Assembly: GCF_022921095.1 (NCBI RefSeq)
Contig: NZ_CP095053.1
Coordinates: forward strand, 1,220,501-1,284,500
Length of the DNA: 64,000 bases
From: Hymenobacter aerilatus
Lineage (GTDB): Bacteria > Bacteroidota > Bacteroidia > Cytophagales > Hymenobacteraceae
Direction of reading: 5' to 3'
Both the position numbers and the translations under genes were made by a program. Under the pieces are notes generated by a model. It was not told where the DNA came from. It ran no database searches and was given only the letters and a program-made list of their open reading frames with translations. Positions 16,449 through 24,898 of this stretch are shown here, in pieces (position 1 is the first letter of the stretch; each line of letters starts with the position of its first letter).

Positions 16449-16561
16449 GCTTGCGGTATGCACTGGCTGCCTACATGCATTGTATTCTCCGGTAAGCCGA
16501 AACGCATTAAAGACGTGTAAGCTACTACCCCAGAATTGCCAGCAGAAACGGCCATGTTCCG

Positions 16562-17599
16562 CTACATGATATTCACCTCGGGGTGTAGCTCCACACCAAA
16601 CTTGGCCCTCACCGATGCAATAATTTCATAGGCCAGCGCCTGAATATCGGCGCCTTGCGCGCCGCCGTGGTTCACCAGCACCAGGGCCTGCCGGTCGTGC
16701 ACGCCGTGCTGGCCACGGCGGTGGCCTTTCCAGCCGCTTTGCTCAATCAGCCAGGCGGCGGGCACCTTCACGCCACCGGGTACAGGGTAGCCAGGAAGGC
16801 CGGGGTAGGCGGCTTTCAGTTCGTCGTACTTGTGCTGGGAGAGTTCGGGATTTTTGAAAAAGGAGCCGGCATTGCCAATTTCGGCAGGGTCGGGCAGCTT
16901 GCTGCGACGGATGTGCATCACGGCCTCGCTCACCTGGCGCGGGGTAGGGGGCGTGTCGGCGGCCAGGCCCAGGTCTTGCAGCGTGGTTTGGATGGCGCCG
17001 TAGCTGACGTTGGGCCGGGCCTCACGCAGCAACCGAAACACCACGCTGGTCACGATAAACTGATTTTTCAGCGGACCTTTAAACACGCTTTCGCGGTAGC
17101 CAAAGCCGCAGGCGGCCCGGTCGAACGTACGCACCGCGCCGGTGCTGATTTCCATGGCCTCCAGATGCTCGAAGGTATCCTGTAGTTCGGCTCCGTAGGC
17201 CCCAATGTTTTGGAGTGGTGCGGCACCTACCGTGCCCGGAATCAGCGACAGGTTCTCAATGCCGCTCAGATCCTGATCCAGCGCAAACTGTACCAGTCCG
17301 TGCCACGACTCACCCGCACCAGCTCGCACCAGCGCCGTGCTGCTGGCGTCGTCTTCCTCAATAATTTCCAGTCCGAAAACCTCGTTTTTGAGCACAATGC
17401 CGTCGAAGTCCTTGGTGAACAGCAAGTTGCTGCCGCCACCCAGAATCAGCTTCTCTGCCTGTTGCACTTCGGGCAACTGCAGTAGTCCGCGCAGCTCTTC
17501 AACGCTGGTAAAGCGGGCAAACAGCCGGGCGTGGGCATCAATGCCGAAGGTGTTATAGGCACGGAGGGAAACGTTGGCTTCGAGGGTAGGAATGCGCAT
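16562..17599 (-). CDS. murB: UDP-N-acetylenolpyruvoylglucosamine reductase
   Basis: Reduces UDP-GlcNAc-enolpyruvate to UDP-MurNAc with NADPH and FAD, the second committed step of peptidoglycan synthesis, in the cytoplasm. At 345 residues it is the type I form like that of E. coli. The FAD-binding part has NTFGIDAHARL and LGGGSNLLF, the core has NLSLIPGTVGAAPLQNIGAY with the catalytic region GFGYRESVFK, and the end has the conserved NAGSFFKNP (catalytic Ser) and GVKVPAAWLIEQ. The ATG at 17599 lies only four bases after a perfect -7 element (TATCTTTG), so the mRNA is probably leaderless. Confidence 0.96.
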   Translation of the reverse strand: MRIPTLEANVSLRAYNTFGIDAHARLFARFTSVEELRGLLQLPEVQQAEKLILGGGSNLLFTKDFDGIVLKNEVFGLEIIEEDDASSTALVRAGAGESWHGLVQFALDQDLSGIENLSLIPGTVGAAPLQNIGAYGAELQDTFEHLEAMEISTGAVRTFDRAACGFGYRESVFKGPLKNQFIVTSVVFRLLREARPNVSYGAIQTTLQDLGLAADTPPTPRQVSEAVMHIRRSKLPDPAEIGNAGSFFKNPELSQHKYDELKAAYPGLPGYPVPGGVKVPAAWLIEQSGWKGHRRGQHGVHDRQALVLVNHGGAQGADIQALAYEIIASVRAKFGVELHPEVNIM

Positions 17600-17603
17600 G
17601 ACG

Positions 17604-17611
17604 CAAAGATA
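17604..17611 (-). promoter_or_regulatory. -7 element immediately upstream of murB
   Basis: TATCTTTG on the minus strand, then GCGTC... reaches the ATG with only 4 bases between. A start of transcription at or next to the ATG is expected. Confidence 0.65.
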
Positions 17612-17697
17612 AGGCGCTTTATCTAGCACGAGCACGCGTCCGAAACGCGCCAGTATATGCTAGCACGTATCACGAGGAACACTACCGCACCCGGCAG

Positions 17698-17805
17698 CTA
17701 CTCGCCGCCTAAAACAGTTAGGTAGGCGTAGCACAGTGCGGAGATGATAGCGGCAATGCCGAATAGGTAGACGGTAGAACGGCCCTTGCGGGCCGAAAAG
17801 AACAT
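17698..17805 (-). CDS. very small membrane protein, 35 aa
   Basis: MFFSARKGRSTVYLFGIAAI continues into a single transmembrane helix (IIAAL-like, rich in Ala, Ile and Leu) and ends VLGGE. A basic N-terminal segment before the helix predicts an inside-facing N-terminus. It lies between murB and DUF1810 on the same strand. Such small single-helix proteins are often missed by annotation. The coding case rests on the coherent membrane-protein pattern; no family is recognised. Confidence 0.5.
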   Translation of the reverse strand: MFFSARKGRSTVYLFGIAAIISALCYAYLTVLGGE

Positions 17806-17855
17806 TGCGGAATCTGAGAGTAGCCCTGCCTACCTATTCTGCCGCGCTGCGTTTG

Positions 17856-18275
17856 CTAGCGGCTATTCAGTAATTGTAAGGTCTTACTGTCCTGCGCGCC
17901 GTTGAAAAATGTATCCAGCACTTTCTGAAAAACCGGATTCGCATCAGGCAAAGCTGCAAACAGCGTCATAGACGATTTGAGCTTCAGATCATCGGGGCTG
18001 CCGAATATGCTGTTGGCGTTGTTGGAGTTGAGTTTTAGCAGCTCCTGACTGATTTCGACCAGCCTACTCCCCAGCACCGGATGATTAAGGTAGGCTTCGG
18101 CTTCCGCAGCATCCTGGATGGCGTAGTACCGGGAAGTTTCGCTGAAGCCCAAGCCCTGTATCTGCGGAAAGATATACCACATCCAATGACTGCGTTTCCG
18201 GCCGTTTTTGATTTCGGAAAGGGCGGTTCTGTAGTCGGATTGTTGGGCGTCGAGGAAGCGGGAGAGGGTAGGCAT
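17856..18275 (-). CDS. DUF1810 family protein
   Basis: A 139-residue soluble protein with the DUF1810 core: LSRFLDAQQSDYRTALSEIK, then RKRSHWMWYIFPQIQGLGFS, and YYAIQDAAEAEAYLNHPVLG. The family is structurally calpastatin-like in annotation only, and its biochemical role is unknown. The ATG at 18275 places the conserved domain right at the N-terminus; an ATG 12 codons upstream is possible. The next genes upstream on the same strand (MarR, VOC) are compositionally foreign. Confidence 0.88.
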   Translation of the reverse strand: MPTLSRFLDAQQSDYRTALSEIKNGRKRSHWMWYIFPQIQGLGFSETSRYYAIQDAAEAEAYLNHPVLGSRLVEISQELLKLNSNNANSIFGSPDDLKLKSSMTLFAALPDANPVFQKVLDTFFNGAQDSKTLQLLNSR

Positions 18276-18376
18276 CTTACTTTTGTGTAAAGGAGGTTGT
18301 AAGCTGTGCATTCGAATACGAAGTTGAAGCACACAATGATAGGAGCACTACAGGGTACTTGAAAAAGCAGTTATTT

Positions 18377-18838
18377 TTATTCGTCTCTATTTTGTTCAGT
18401 TAATTTTATTAGGCTATTATTAAATGCAGATAGATTGTTGCCTAAAATCGAAAAAAAATCAATGTCAGCATTTTCAATAGCTGTCAATGCTTTCTGTAAA
18501 ATATCAGCTCCTTCGTCTGTTAAACTGATTACTTTGGCTCTCGTATCGGTTTGATGTTCTCGCCTGTTGATAAAGTTCTTTTCCTCTAACGTTCTCAAAA
18601 CCTTGGAAACCATCATTCTGTCTGCATTTCCTTGATTAGCAATATCAACTTGAGTTACGTGGTTGCTTTCTCTTGATAGCCAGCCCAATGCTGCTAAAAG
18701 CATAAATTGTGTGTGTGTCAGATTTAAAGGATCTAAAACCTTTTTCTGCCTTCGCTGCCACAACATTGTTAGATGTGCTAGAAGATAGCCCGGACTTTCA
18801 TTTGGGGAATTAAATTTAAATTCTATTCTTGGAGTCAT
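18377..18838 (-). CDS. MarR-family transcriptional regulator
   Basis: A 153-residue winged-helix repressor. The helices are seen as LLAHLTMLWQRRQKKVLDPL, HTQFMLLAALGWL, the recognition region TQVDIANQGNADRMMVSKVL, and the wing EKNFINRREHQTDTRAKVIS. MarR proteins act as dimers and often control a neighbouring enzyme in response to small aromatic or oxidising compounds. Here it follows a VOC-family gene by 21 bases on the same strand, so it likely controls that pair. The base composition is strikingly AT-rich against the GC-rich flanks, a sign of transfer. Confidence 0.9.
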   Translation of the reverse strand: MTPRIEFKFNSPNESPGYLLAHLTMLWQRRQKKVLDPLNLTHTQFMLLAALGWLSRESNHVTQVDIANQGNADRMMVSKVLRTLEEKNFINRREHQTDTRAKVISLTDEGADILQKALTAIENADIDFFSILGNNLSAFNNSLIKLTEQNRDE

Positions 18839-18859
18839 ATATGGTGCTAATGGATAAAG

Positions 18860-19219
18860 TTATTTTGTTTCTAAAAAAGTGAGTTTATACCCATCAAGGT
18901 CTTTTACGTGAAATGCTCTGCCAAAAGGAGTATTTATTACGGGGCCAGTTGTAAGCACTCCGTTTGCAATATATTTTTCCTTTAGCTCATCCACGTTTTC
19001 AGCTACGGCAAACCAAAGTGCCACCCCAACTCCTACTTCTTTTTCTTCAATATCCTCAAGTGGAGTGCGAATAGCAAAACTTGCTTCACCCTTACCATAC
19101 TTGAATACACAGGCCTGCGGATTGACTTCTCCAATTTCGAACTCTAGCTTCTGCGTGTAAAATTCTTTTGCTGCTTCTAAATTTCTCACTTGTAGTGAGG
19201 CAAATGTCAACTGTCTCAT
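18860..19219 (-). CDS. VOC-family (glyoxalase/bleomycin resistance-like) protein
   Basis: A 119-residue protein with the paired beta-alpha-beta-beta-beta units of the vicinal-oxygen-chelate fold. It starts TFASLQVRNLEAAKEFYTQK and ends PFGRAFHVKDLDGYKLTFLE. Metal-ligand candidates are Gln in the first strand, His in RAFHVKD and the final Glu. Members include glyoxalases, dioxygenases and drug-binding resistance proteins; the substrate here cannot be told. It forms an AT-rich two-gene unit with the MarR gene downstream. Confidence 0.85.
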   Translation of the reverse strand: MRQLTFASLQVRNLEAAKEFYTQKLEFEIGEVNPQACVFKYGKGEASFAIRTPLEDIEEKEVGVGVALWFAVAENVDELKEKYIANGVLTTGPVINTPFGRAFHVKDLDGYKLTFLETK

Positions 19220-19309
19220 GTAATGATTGGTTTATTGATGTCGTAAATATAGTATACATGACAACAATAAATAAGAAAAGAGTATCAAAATTTCTGAGAA
19301 GTCTTGCCG

Positions 19310-20184
19310 CTACAATAGCAAGTGCTGCCGCAATTCCCAGTAGGCGGACTTATCATCTTGCCCTGTAAGCGACACGAACATGCTGATGAAGGTACGCACC
19401 AGCTCGGGGGCGGCGGTTTGCAGAGCGCGGGCGTCGGCTACTTGGTCGAGGTTGTACTGGCCCAGGAACACTATCATGGCACGCAACGGCTCGGGCACCT
19501 GCATATTTACGCGGATAAACAGCTGCAACGGCAACACCGAGGTAGCGTAGTGCGGCGGCAGCTGGGCCTGGTTTTGATCGGCGTGCTGGGCGGCGGTTTC
19601 CTGGTAGGCCTGCTCCACGGCGTTGCCAGTGTGCCTGGCGGTGCTCGTTCCACTCGGCGGCCCGTGGTGAGGGTAGCTAGGTAGAACTCGTGGGCGCGGT
19701 CTACCAGTTGAGCCCGAATGCCATCGGTAAGCGCCTACGTCTCGCGCGGGTTGAGCGGGGGCTGGTGGTGGCGAGTGTAGAAGGTGCCAATGGAGGTCGA
19801 ATCGGTAAGCGCAGCCACGTATTCGCTACCCTTAGCATCGGCGAGAAACTGGCGAATTTTGGTCATGATAGGCTGAAAGCCGCGGTAAAGCTGGCGCGGC
19901 GCGTCGCTTATTGTCGTCACTGGCCTTCTACCACTCTGCTGCGTTCCATCAGGTGCGTTTTTTGTCCGAGGTGCTGCGTTGTTTGCAACGCCTCGTAGTT
20001 TTTGCTGGAGGTGTCGTCGGCCGCCTTCCAGTTTTGAAACGCCACAAACAGCGCCACGCTTCCAATAATAGAGTAGCGGTTACCAAGGAGCTCGGAAGCG
20101 GTCAAGCCTACCCCTCAAGAGAAGAAACAGCGTCATGTAAAACAGACTGCTCTTATTGGGGTCGAAGAGGAAGGAGGGACGCAT
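19310..20184 (-). pseudogene. multiply frameshifted membrane-associated gene
   Basis: Read from 20184, the pieces join into one protein of about 290 residues: MRPSFLFDPNKSSLFYMTLF; a shift; LTASELLGNRYSIIGSVALF and VAFQNWKAADDTSSKNYEAL; a shift; DAPRQLYRGFQPIMTKIRQF and ending NPRET; an in-frame TAG; ALTDGIRAQLVDRAHEFYL; two more shifts; and VEQAYQETAAQHADQNQAQL to the end at HLLL. So there are at least four frame breaks and one stop, and the gene is dead. It had one or two N-terminal membrane helices and a helical soluble part. The original family is not recognised. It overlaps no other gene and lies divergent from the THUMP methyltransferase. Confidence 0.75.
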
Positions 20185-20327
20185 GGGTGGTTGGGGGAAA
20201 CAGACTGTGCGGGGTAGAGACACAGCATGTTGGGTCTCTACTCATAAATCATAGCTCCCAACGATACACAAACGACAAAGTTCGCGCTACTCCCGACCTT
20301 TGCGCTTTCACTCATTTCTTTTGCCCC

Positions 20328-21515
20328 ATGGCCAACCGCCACCGCTCCCGCCCGTTCCCGATGACTGCCACCACCCAATTCGGCCTCGAAGAGGTGCTAG
20401 CCGACGAGCTGCACCAGCTAGGCGCCCACATTGAAAGGGTAGGGCAGCGGGCCGTGGAGTTCAGTGGCGACAAGCAGCTGCTCTACGAAGCTGTGCTGTG
20501 GTGCCGTACCGCCATGCGTATTCTGGTGCCCTTCGCCGGTTTCTACGCCCGCGACGAAAAAGCGCTTTACCGTGAGGTAGGCCGCATCGACTGGCAGGAG
20601 TTCATCGGCCCCGATCAGACCTTTGCCATTACCGCGGTGGTCAACAAGTCGTCGTTCGAGCACTCCTTGTTTGTGGCCCAGCTCACCAAGGATGCTATTG
20701 TAGACCAGTTCCGTAACCGCACCGGCCAGCGCCCCAGCGTAGATGTGAAGAACCCCGACATCCGCCTGCACCTGCACATGCTGGAAAATGAGGTGACCCT
20801 GAGCCTCGACGCTGCCGGCGACTCGCTGCACCGGCGCGGCTACCGCCAAGGCACCAACGTGGCCCCCCTCAACGAGGTGCTGGCCGCCGGCCTGCTGCTG
20901 CTCACGGGCTGGGACGGGAAGAAAACCCTCATCGACCCCATGTGCGGCTCGGGCACCCTGCTCACCGAAGCGGCCCTCATTGCCCAGCGCATCGCGCCGG
21001 GCCTCTACCACCAAGGTAAGTTTGGCTTCGAGAACTGGCCCGATTTCGAGGCAGCGCTCTGGGAATCAGTACAGCTCGATGCCCGACAAGCCCGGCTGGA
21101 AGAGCCGCAAGCATACCTCGCCGGCTCCGATATTTCCCGTGAGTACATCGATCTGGCCCGCGAAAACGTGGCCGCCGCCGACCTGGAAGACTTCATCCGG
21201 CTGGGCGTACGCGACGTGGCCGAGGCCAAAGCCCCCACGAAGGAAACGCCCGGCATCGTCATCATGAACCCGCCTTACGGCGAACGAATCGGGCAGGAGT
21301 CGGAGATGGAGACGCTCTACAGAACCATTGGCGACACGCTGAAATCCGGCTTTCAGGACTACGACGCCTACATTTTCACCGGTAATTTAGAAGCTGCCAA
21401 GCGCATCGGCCTGAAAACCTCCCGCCGCGTGCCGCTCTACAACGGTCCTATTGAGTGCCGCTTGCTGAAGTACGAACTCTACCGTGGCACGCGGAAGGCT
21501 GCAAAGACCGAGTAG
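20328..21515 (+). CDS. THUMP-domain class I RNA methyltransferase (RlmL/YpsC family)
   Basis: A 395-residue enzyme expected to methylate guanine N2 in 23S rRNA with SAM. The THUMP RNA-binding region covers about residues 50-170 (FAITAVVNKSSFEHSLFVAQ, RPSVDVKNPDIRLHLHM). The methyltransferase has LIDPMCGSGTLLTEAALIA near 205 as motif I and the catalytic IVIMNPPYGERIG near 310 as motif IV. The ATG at 20328 is used. A further in-frame ATG lies at 20361, and the ORF extends upstream through unrelated sequence antisense to the pseudogene. It lacks the RlmK half of E. coli RlmKL. Confidence 0.9.
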   Translation: MANRHRSRPFPMTATTQFGLEEVLADELHQLGAHIERVGQRAVEFSGDKQLLYEAVLWCRTAMRILVPFAGFYARDEKALYREVGRIDWQEFIGPDQTFAITAVVNKSSFEHSLFVAQLTKDAIVDQFRNRTGQRPSVDVKNPDIRLHLHMLENEVTLSLDAAGDSLHRRGYRQGTNVAPLNEVLAAGLLLLTGWDGKKTLIDPMCGSGTLLTEAALIAQRIAPGLYHQGKFGFENWPDFEAALWESVQLDARQARLEEPQAYLAGSDISREYIDLARENVAAADLEDFIRLGVRDVAEAKAPTKETPGIVIMNPPYGERIGQESEMETLYRTIGDTLKSGFQDYDAYIFTGNLEAAKRIGLKTSRRVPLYNGPIECRLLKYELYRGTRKAAKTE

Positions 21516-21559
21516 GGTAGGGAGTCTTTTCTAGTTTCACGTCGTCATTACCGTTTGCT

Positions 21560-23320
21560 ATGCTGCCACTTTTCCTTTCCGTGTTCCTTCTGGCATCTTC
21601 ACCCACTGCACCTCCTGCCGACTGGAGCACCCCGTTCGAGCGAAGCAACGGCAACACCACGGCTACCTACGACCAATGCATTGCTTACTATCAGCGGCTG
21701 GGTAAAACGTATAAGGAAATCACCGTGCGTGAAGCTGGCGAAACCGACTCGGGCCGCCCGCTGCACGAGGTAGTGATTTCGACGGGCGGTGGCAAGGCTG
21801 ATCCGGCTACTGCGCGTCGGCAGGGTCGCCGGGTGGTGCTGATTCAGAACGGTATTCATCCCGGCGAGCCGGAAGGCATTGACGCCAGCATGATGCTGGC
21901 CCGCGACCTGGTGCAGAAGCCGGAACTGCGCCAGTTGCTGCGCAATACCACTGTGGTACTTATACCTATATATAATATAGGCGGGGCGCTGAACCGCAAC
22001 AGCACCACACGTGTGAACCAGAATGGTCCCGAAAGCTATGGGTTCCGCGGCAATGCCCGTAACCTCGATCTGAACCGCGACTACGTGAAGCAGGACTCGC
22101 GTAACGCCCGCAGCTTCGCAACGTTGTTCCAACGCTGGCAGCCCGATATTTTTCTGGACAATCACACGTCCAATGGAGCTGATTATCAGTATACTATGAC
22201 GCTGATTCCGACCCAGAAAGATAAGCTGCACCCTGCTCTTAGTCAGTATCTTACGGCGCAGTTGCTACCCTCTCTGTACCAGGGCATGAACCAGAAGCAG
22301 TGGCCTCTGACACCCTACGTCGATTTTCCGGGCCGCACGCCCGATGCTCGCGGACTGGTTGGTTTCCTGGAAACACCGAGGTATTCTACAGGCTATGCCG
22401 CGCTGTTCAATACCATTGGCTTTGTAACGGAAACCCACATGCTGAAGGCCTTTGCGCCACGCGTGCGGGCTACGTATGATTTTATGAAGGTGCTACTGCA
22501 AACCGTGCAGGCGCAGGATGATGCCTTGGCGCAGGCGCGTATCGCCGCCGCGCAGCAACTGGCTGCGCAGCAAGATTTTCCGGTAGCCTGGCAACTCGAT
22601 ACCACCCGCGCCGAAACGTTCACGTTTCGTGGCTACCTGGGGCACCTGAAGCCGAGCGAAGTAAGCGGCCAGCCGCGGCTCTACTACAATCAGCAAGAGC
22701 CCTACACCAAACCCATTCCTTTTTATAATAGCTTCCGGGCAACTACCACAGTGCGACGGCCAGCGGCCTACCTTATCCCGCAGGCCTGGGGCGAGGTAGT
22801 GGAGCGACTACGCCGGGCGGGGGTGCAGCTCCAGCGCCTGCGCCAAGACACTGCTCTCACGGCCGACTTCTACCACATCGACGACTACAAAACCAGCTCC
22901 CGACCGTATGAGGGCCATTATCTGCACTCGCAGGTGCAAGTAACGACGCAGCCACAAGCCGCCCGCTTCCTGCGCGGTGACTACGTAGCCTTGCTCAACC
23001 AACCCGCCGCCCGGTATCTGGTGGAAGTGCTTGAGCCGCAAGCCACCGACTCCTTCTTTGCCTGGGGCTTCTTCGACAGCGTCCTACAGCAGAAAGAGCA
23101 TTTCTCGGATTATGTGTTTGAAGATCTAGCCGCTGATTTGCTCCGGCAGCAGCCAGCGCTGCGGCTGCGATTGGAGAAACTGAAAAAGGAAAATGCCGCT
23201 TTCGCGGCCAATGGATCGGCACAATTAGAGTGGGTGTACCGCAACTCCCCACATTATGAAAAAGCTTACTTGCGATATCCTATTGCTCGTTGGCTTGGCG
23301 GAACATTACCGGTAGATTAA
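21560..23320 (+). CDS. secreted M14-family zinc carboxypeptidase
   Basis: A 586-residue exported peptidase. The signal peptide is MLPLFLSVFLLASSPTAP. The zinc site is built from NGIHPGEPEG (His and Glu) near residue 97-105 and DNHTSNGADYQ (His) near 200. The catalytic Glu is in VTETHMLK near 293, and RNLDLNRDYVK near 172 holds the substrate-binding Arg. M14 enzymes remove C-terminal residues or process cell-wall or secreted peptides in the periplasm. The C-terminal 270 residues form an extra domain that is common in Bacteroidota members. It follows the methyltransferase gene by 44 bases and may be co-transcribed. Confidence 0.9.
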   Translation: MLPLFLSVFLLASSPTAPPADWSTPFERSNGNTTATYDQCIAYYQRLGKTYKEITVREAGETDSGRPLHEVVISTGGGKADPATARRQGRRVVLIQNGIHPGEPEGIDASMMLARDLVQKPELRQLLRNTTVVLIPIYNIGGALNRNSTTRVNQNGPESYGFRGNARNLDLNRDYVKQDSRNARSFATLFQRWQPDIFLDNHTSNGADYQYTMTLIPTQKDKLHPALSQYLTAQLLPSLYQGMNQKQWPLTPYVDFPGRTPDARGLVGFLETPRYSTGYAALFNTIGFVTETHMLKAFAPRVRATYDFMKVLLQTVQAQDDALAQARIAAAQQLAAQQDFPVAWQLDTTRAETFTFRGYLGHLKPSEVSGQPRLYYNQQEPYTKPIPFYNSFRATTTVRRPAAYLIPQAWGEVVERLRRAGVQLQRLRQDTALTADFYHIDDYKTSSRPYEGHYLHSQVQVTTQPQAARFLRGDYVALLNQPAARYLVEVLEPQATDSFFAWGFFDSVLQQKEHFSDYVFEDLAADLLRQQPALRLRLEKLKKENAAFAANGSAQLEWVYRNSPHYEKAYLRYPIARWLGGTLPVD

Positions 23321-23691
23321 TATAATATAACCTCTATTTTACAAACGACTGATGAATAGTATCAGATTGTATTATAGTAGTTGTTGTAACCACACACAAT
23401 ATCTCTGCGTATTATGCAGTGCAAACACCTACAGCCTAGCTGTTGAAGTGCGCTGCGCGCACCCTGACCTCTCCCAATAACCCCACCCGTGCTATTACTC
23501 CTACCTCACTGCCTTACCAGGTTGTGTGCGGAAGCGTGCCCACGAAAAAGAGCGATAAACTCCGATAGGTGTTTGCCGAGCCTGAAGAGGGAAAATGTTG
23601 TTTTTTGGAAGGATTTTTTTGTGTTATTTTTAAATTTAATAGTATTGCACTATATTTATAAAAAATTTCAGGAAAAGAACAACCAACAGGA
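23321..23691. other. intergenic region, AT-rich, no gene seen
   Basis: This 371-base gap before the sugar transferase becomes very AT-rich from about 23590 on (TTTTTGGAAGG, then long T and A runs). No credible ORF, RNA gene or strong hairpin is seen. The AT-rich end probably holds the promoter of the sugar transferase, for instance around the TATATTTA at about 23650. Confidence 0.5.
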
Positions 23692-24351
23692 ATGGTACAA
23701 GTTGTAAAATCATCCCTACTAAGAGGTCATAGCAGAATGCACCAGACGCCGGTAGCCCGGGTTTTCTTGCGAAAACGCGCATTTGACCTGGTTTTTGCTT
23801 CCCTTGTTGCCGCACTGTTGCTAAGCTGGCTGCTGCCATTGCTAGCTATTTTGATCAAGTTAGAGTCTCGCGGCCCTGTCTTGTTCAAGCAACTTCGAAC
23901 AGGAAAAGATGGGAAGCCTTTTTATTGCTACAAGTTGCGCACAATGTACCTCAACGACGACAGCGACCAGCGGCAGGCTAGCCGTGGGGATAGTCGAATT
24001 ACGAAAATCGGAGGCTTTTTGCGGAAAACCAGCTTAGATGAGCTGCCGCAATTCATAAATGTGCTCCGCGGAGAGATGTCAGTGGTAGGACCACGGCCGC
24101 ATATGCTACAGCATACAATGATTTACTCCCAAGTTATTGATAACTTCATGGAGCGTCATGCTGTAGTACCTGGTATTACAGGTCTTGCGCAGGTGGCCGG
24201 CCACCGCGGCGAAACCCGCGAAACGGAAGCGATGGTGAAACGCGTACATGCAGATATTTTCTACATCAGCAACTGGTCGTTCTGGCTGGACCTGAAAATA
24301 GTGTTACTTACTATCCGGCAGGCCGTACGCGGCCACGAAAACGCGTTCTAG
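23692..24351 (+). CDS. undecaprenyl-phosphate sugar phosphotransferase (short WcaJ/PglC type)
   Basis: A 219-residue monotopic/bitopic phosphoglycosyltransferase that moves a sugar-1-phosphate onto undecaprenyl phosphate, the first step of capsule, O-antigen or exopolysaccharide repeat units. It starts with a basic segment and a membrane helix ([20 protein letters not shown]). The core then has [17 protein letters not shown] and [10 protein letters not shown], the catalytic Asp-Glu in [19 protein letters not shown], and [23 protein letters not shown] follows, then an amphipathic end. It lacks the four-helix N-terminal part of long WcaJ proteins, so it is the minimal form. Two glycosyltransferases lie 3 kb downstream. 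Confidence 0.92.
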   Translation: MVQVVKSSLLRGHSRMHQTPVARVFLRKRAFDLVFASLVAALLLSWLLPLLAILIKLESRGPVLFKQLRTGKDGKPFYCYKLRTMYLNDDSDQRQASRGDSRITKIGGFLRKTSLDELPQFINVLRGEMSVVGPRPHMLQHTMIYSQVIDNFMERHAVVPGITGLAQVAGHRGETRETEAMVKRVHADIFYISNWSFWLDLKIVLLTIRQAVRGHENAF

Positions 24352-24590
24352 GCCTGCTGTTGCCTAGGTGAAAAAGCGGGAGTTTTGTTGGCTGCACGTT
24401 CGCGGCTGGCATACTCTCGCTTTAGTCGTTTTACGTCATTCAACAATTCTTCTAAATCAGAAGCTATAGACTCGGCAGTAGCACCATAGACCGTGCGCCG
24501 GTTGGTCCAGTCCATAAACTGCTTGATTTCCTTCTTAGCGTAATCAATCATCATGGAAGCATTCTCCAAAAAATCATTTTCAGGTTCCAT
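24348..24590 (-). CDS. small hypothetical protein, 80 aa
   Basis: An all-helical acidic-basic protein: MEPENDFLENASMMIDYAKK, then EIKQFMDWTNRRTVYGATAE and SIASDLEELLNDVKRLKREY. The ATG at 24590 fits best; the 20 codons before it are irregular. The gene converges on the sugar transferase with a 4-base overlap of the stop codons. It may be a helical regulator or adaptor, but no family is recognised and no partner is indicated. Confidence 0.5.
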   Translation of the reverse strand: MEPENDFLENASMMIDYAKKEIKQFMDWTNRRTVYGATAESIASDLEELLNDVKRLKREYASRERAANKTPAFSPRQQQA

Positions 24591-24898
24591 AACGGAATAG
24601 CATTTAGAGTAGGAAAAAGGACTGCAGCCGGAAAGACCAAAAAAGTACAAGCAATACTGGGGCCGATTTGCAATATTCCAATCTCATTCAGGAAAAGAAG
24701 GCTTATCTGCATATCTACTACTATATACGAAAGAATCTGTAAAAAAGTGCGGATTCGTTTGCGATGCGTGCTTAATAGGCTTGGCAATAACTGCAATCGT
24801 TTCCGGATTATGGACAAAAAATATGTTTTTAATAAGATTTACTTTGTAGATTTTTAGTATTGACATGAATAAATCCTATTTTGAAACTAGGTAAATTA
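24591..24898. other. intergenic region, AT-rich, no gene seen
   Basis: The 308 bases between the small helical protein and the next minus-strand gene are AT-rich. ORFs of 60-88 codons on the minus strand here are of unlike composition and are not credible. No RNA gene or repeat is recognised. Confidence 0.45.

Noticed and set aside
23489..23707. 72-codon ORF before the sugar transferase
   Set aside because: It runs over the AT-rich promoter region into the transferase start in another frame; no protein pattern.
24551..24866. Two minus-strand ORFs of 60 and 88 codons
   Set aside because: They overlap each other and lie in AT-rich non-coding DNA. Composition is unlike the real genes next to them.
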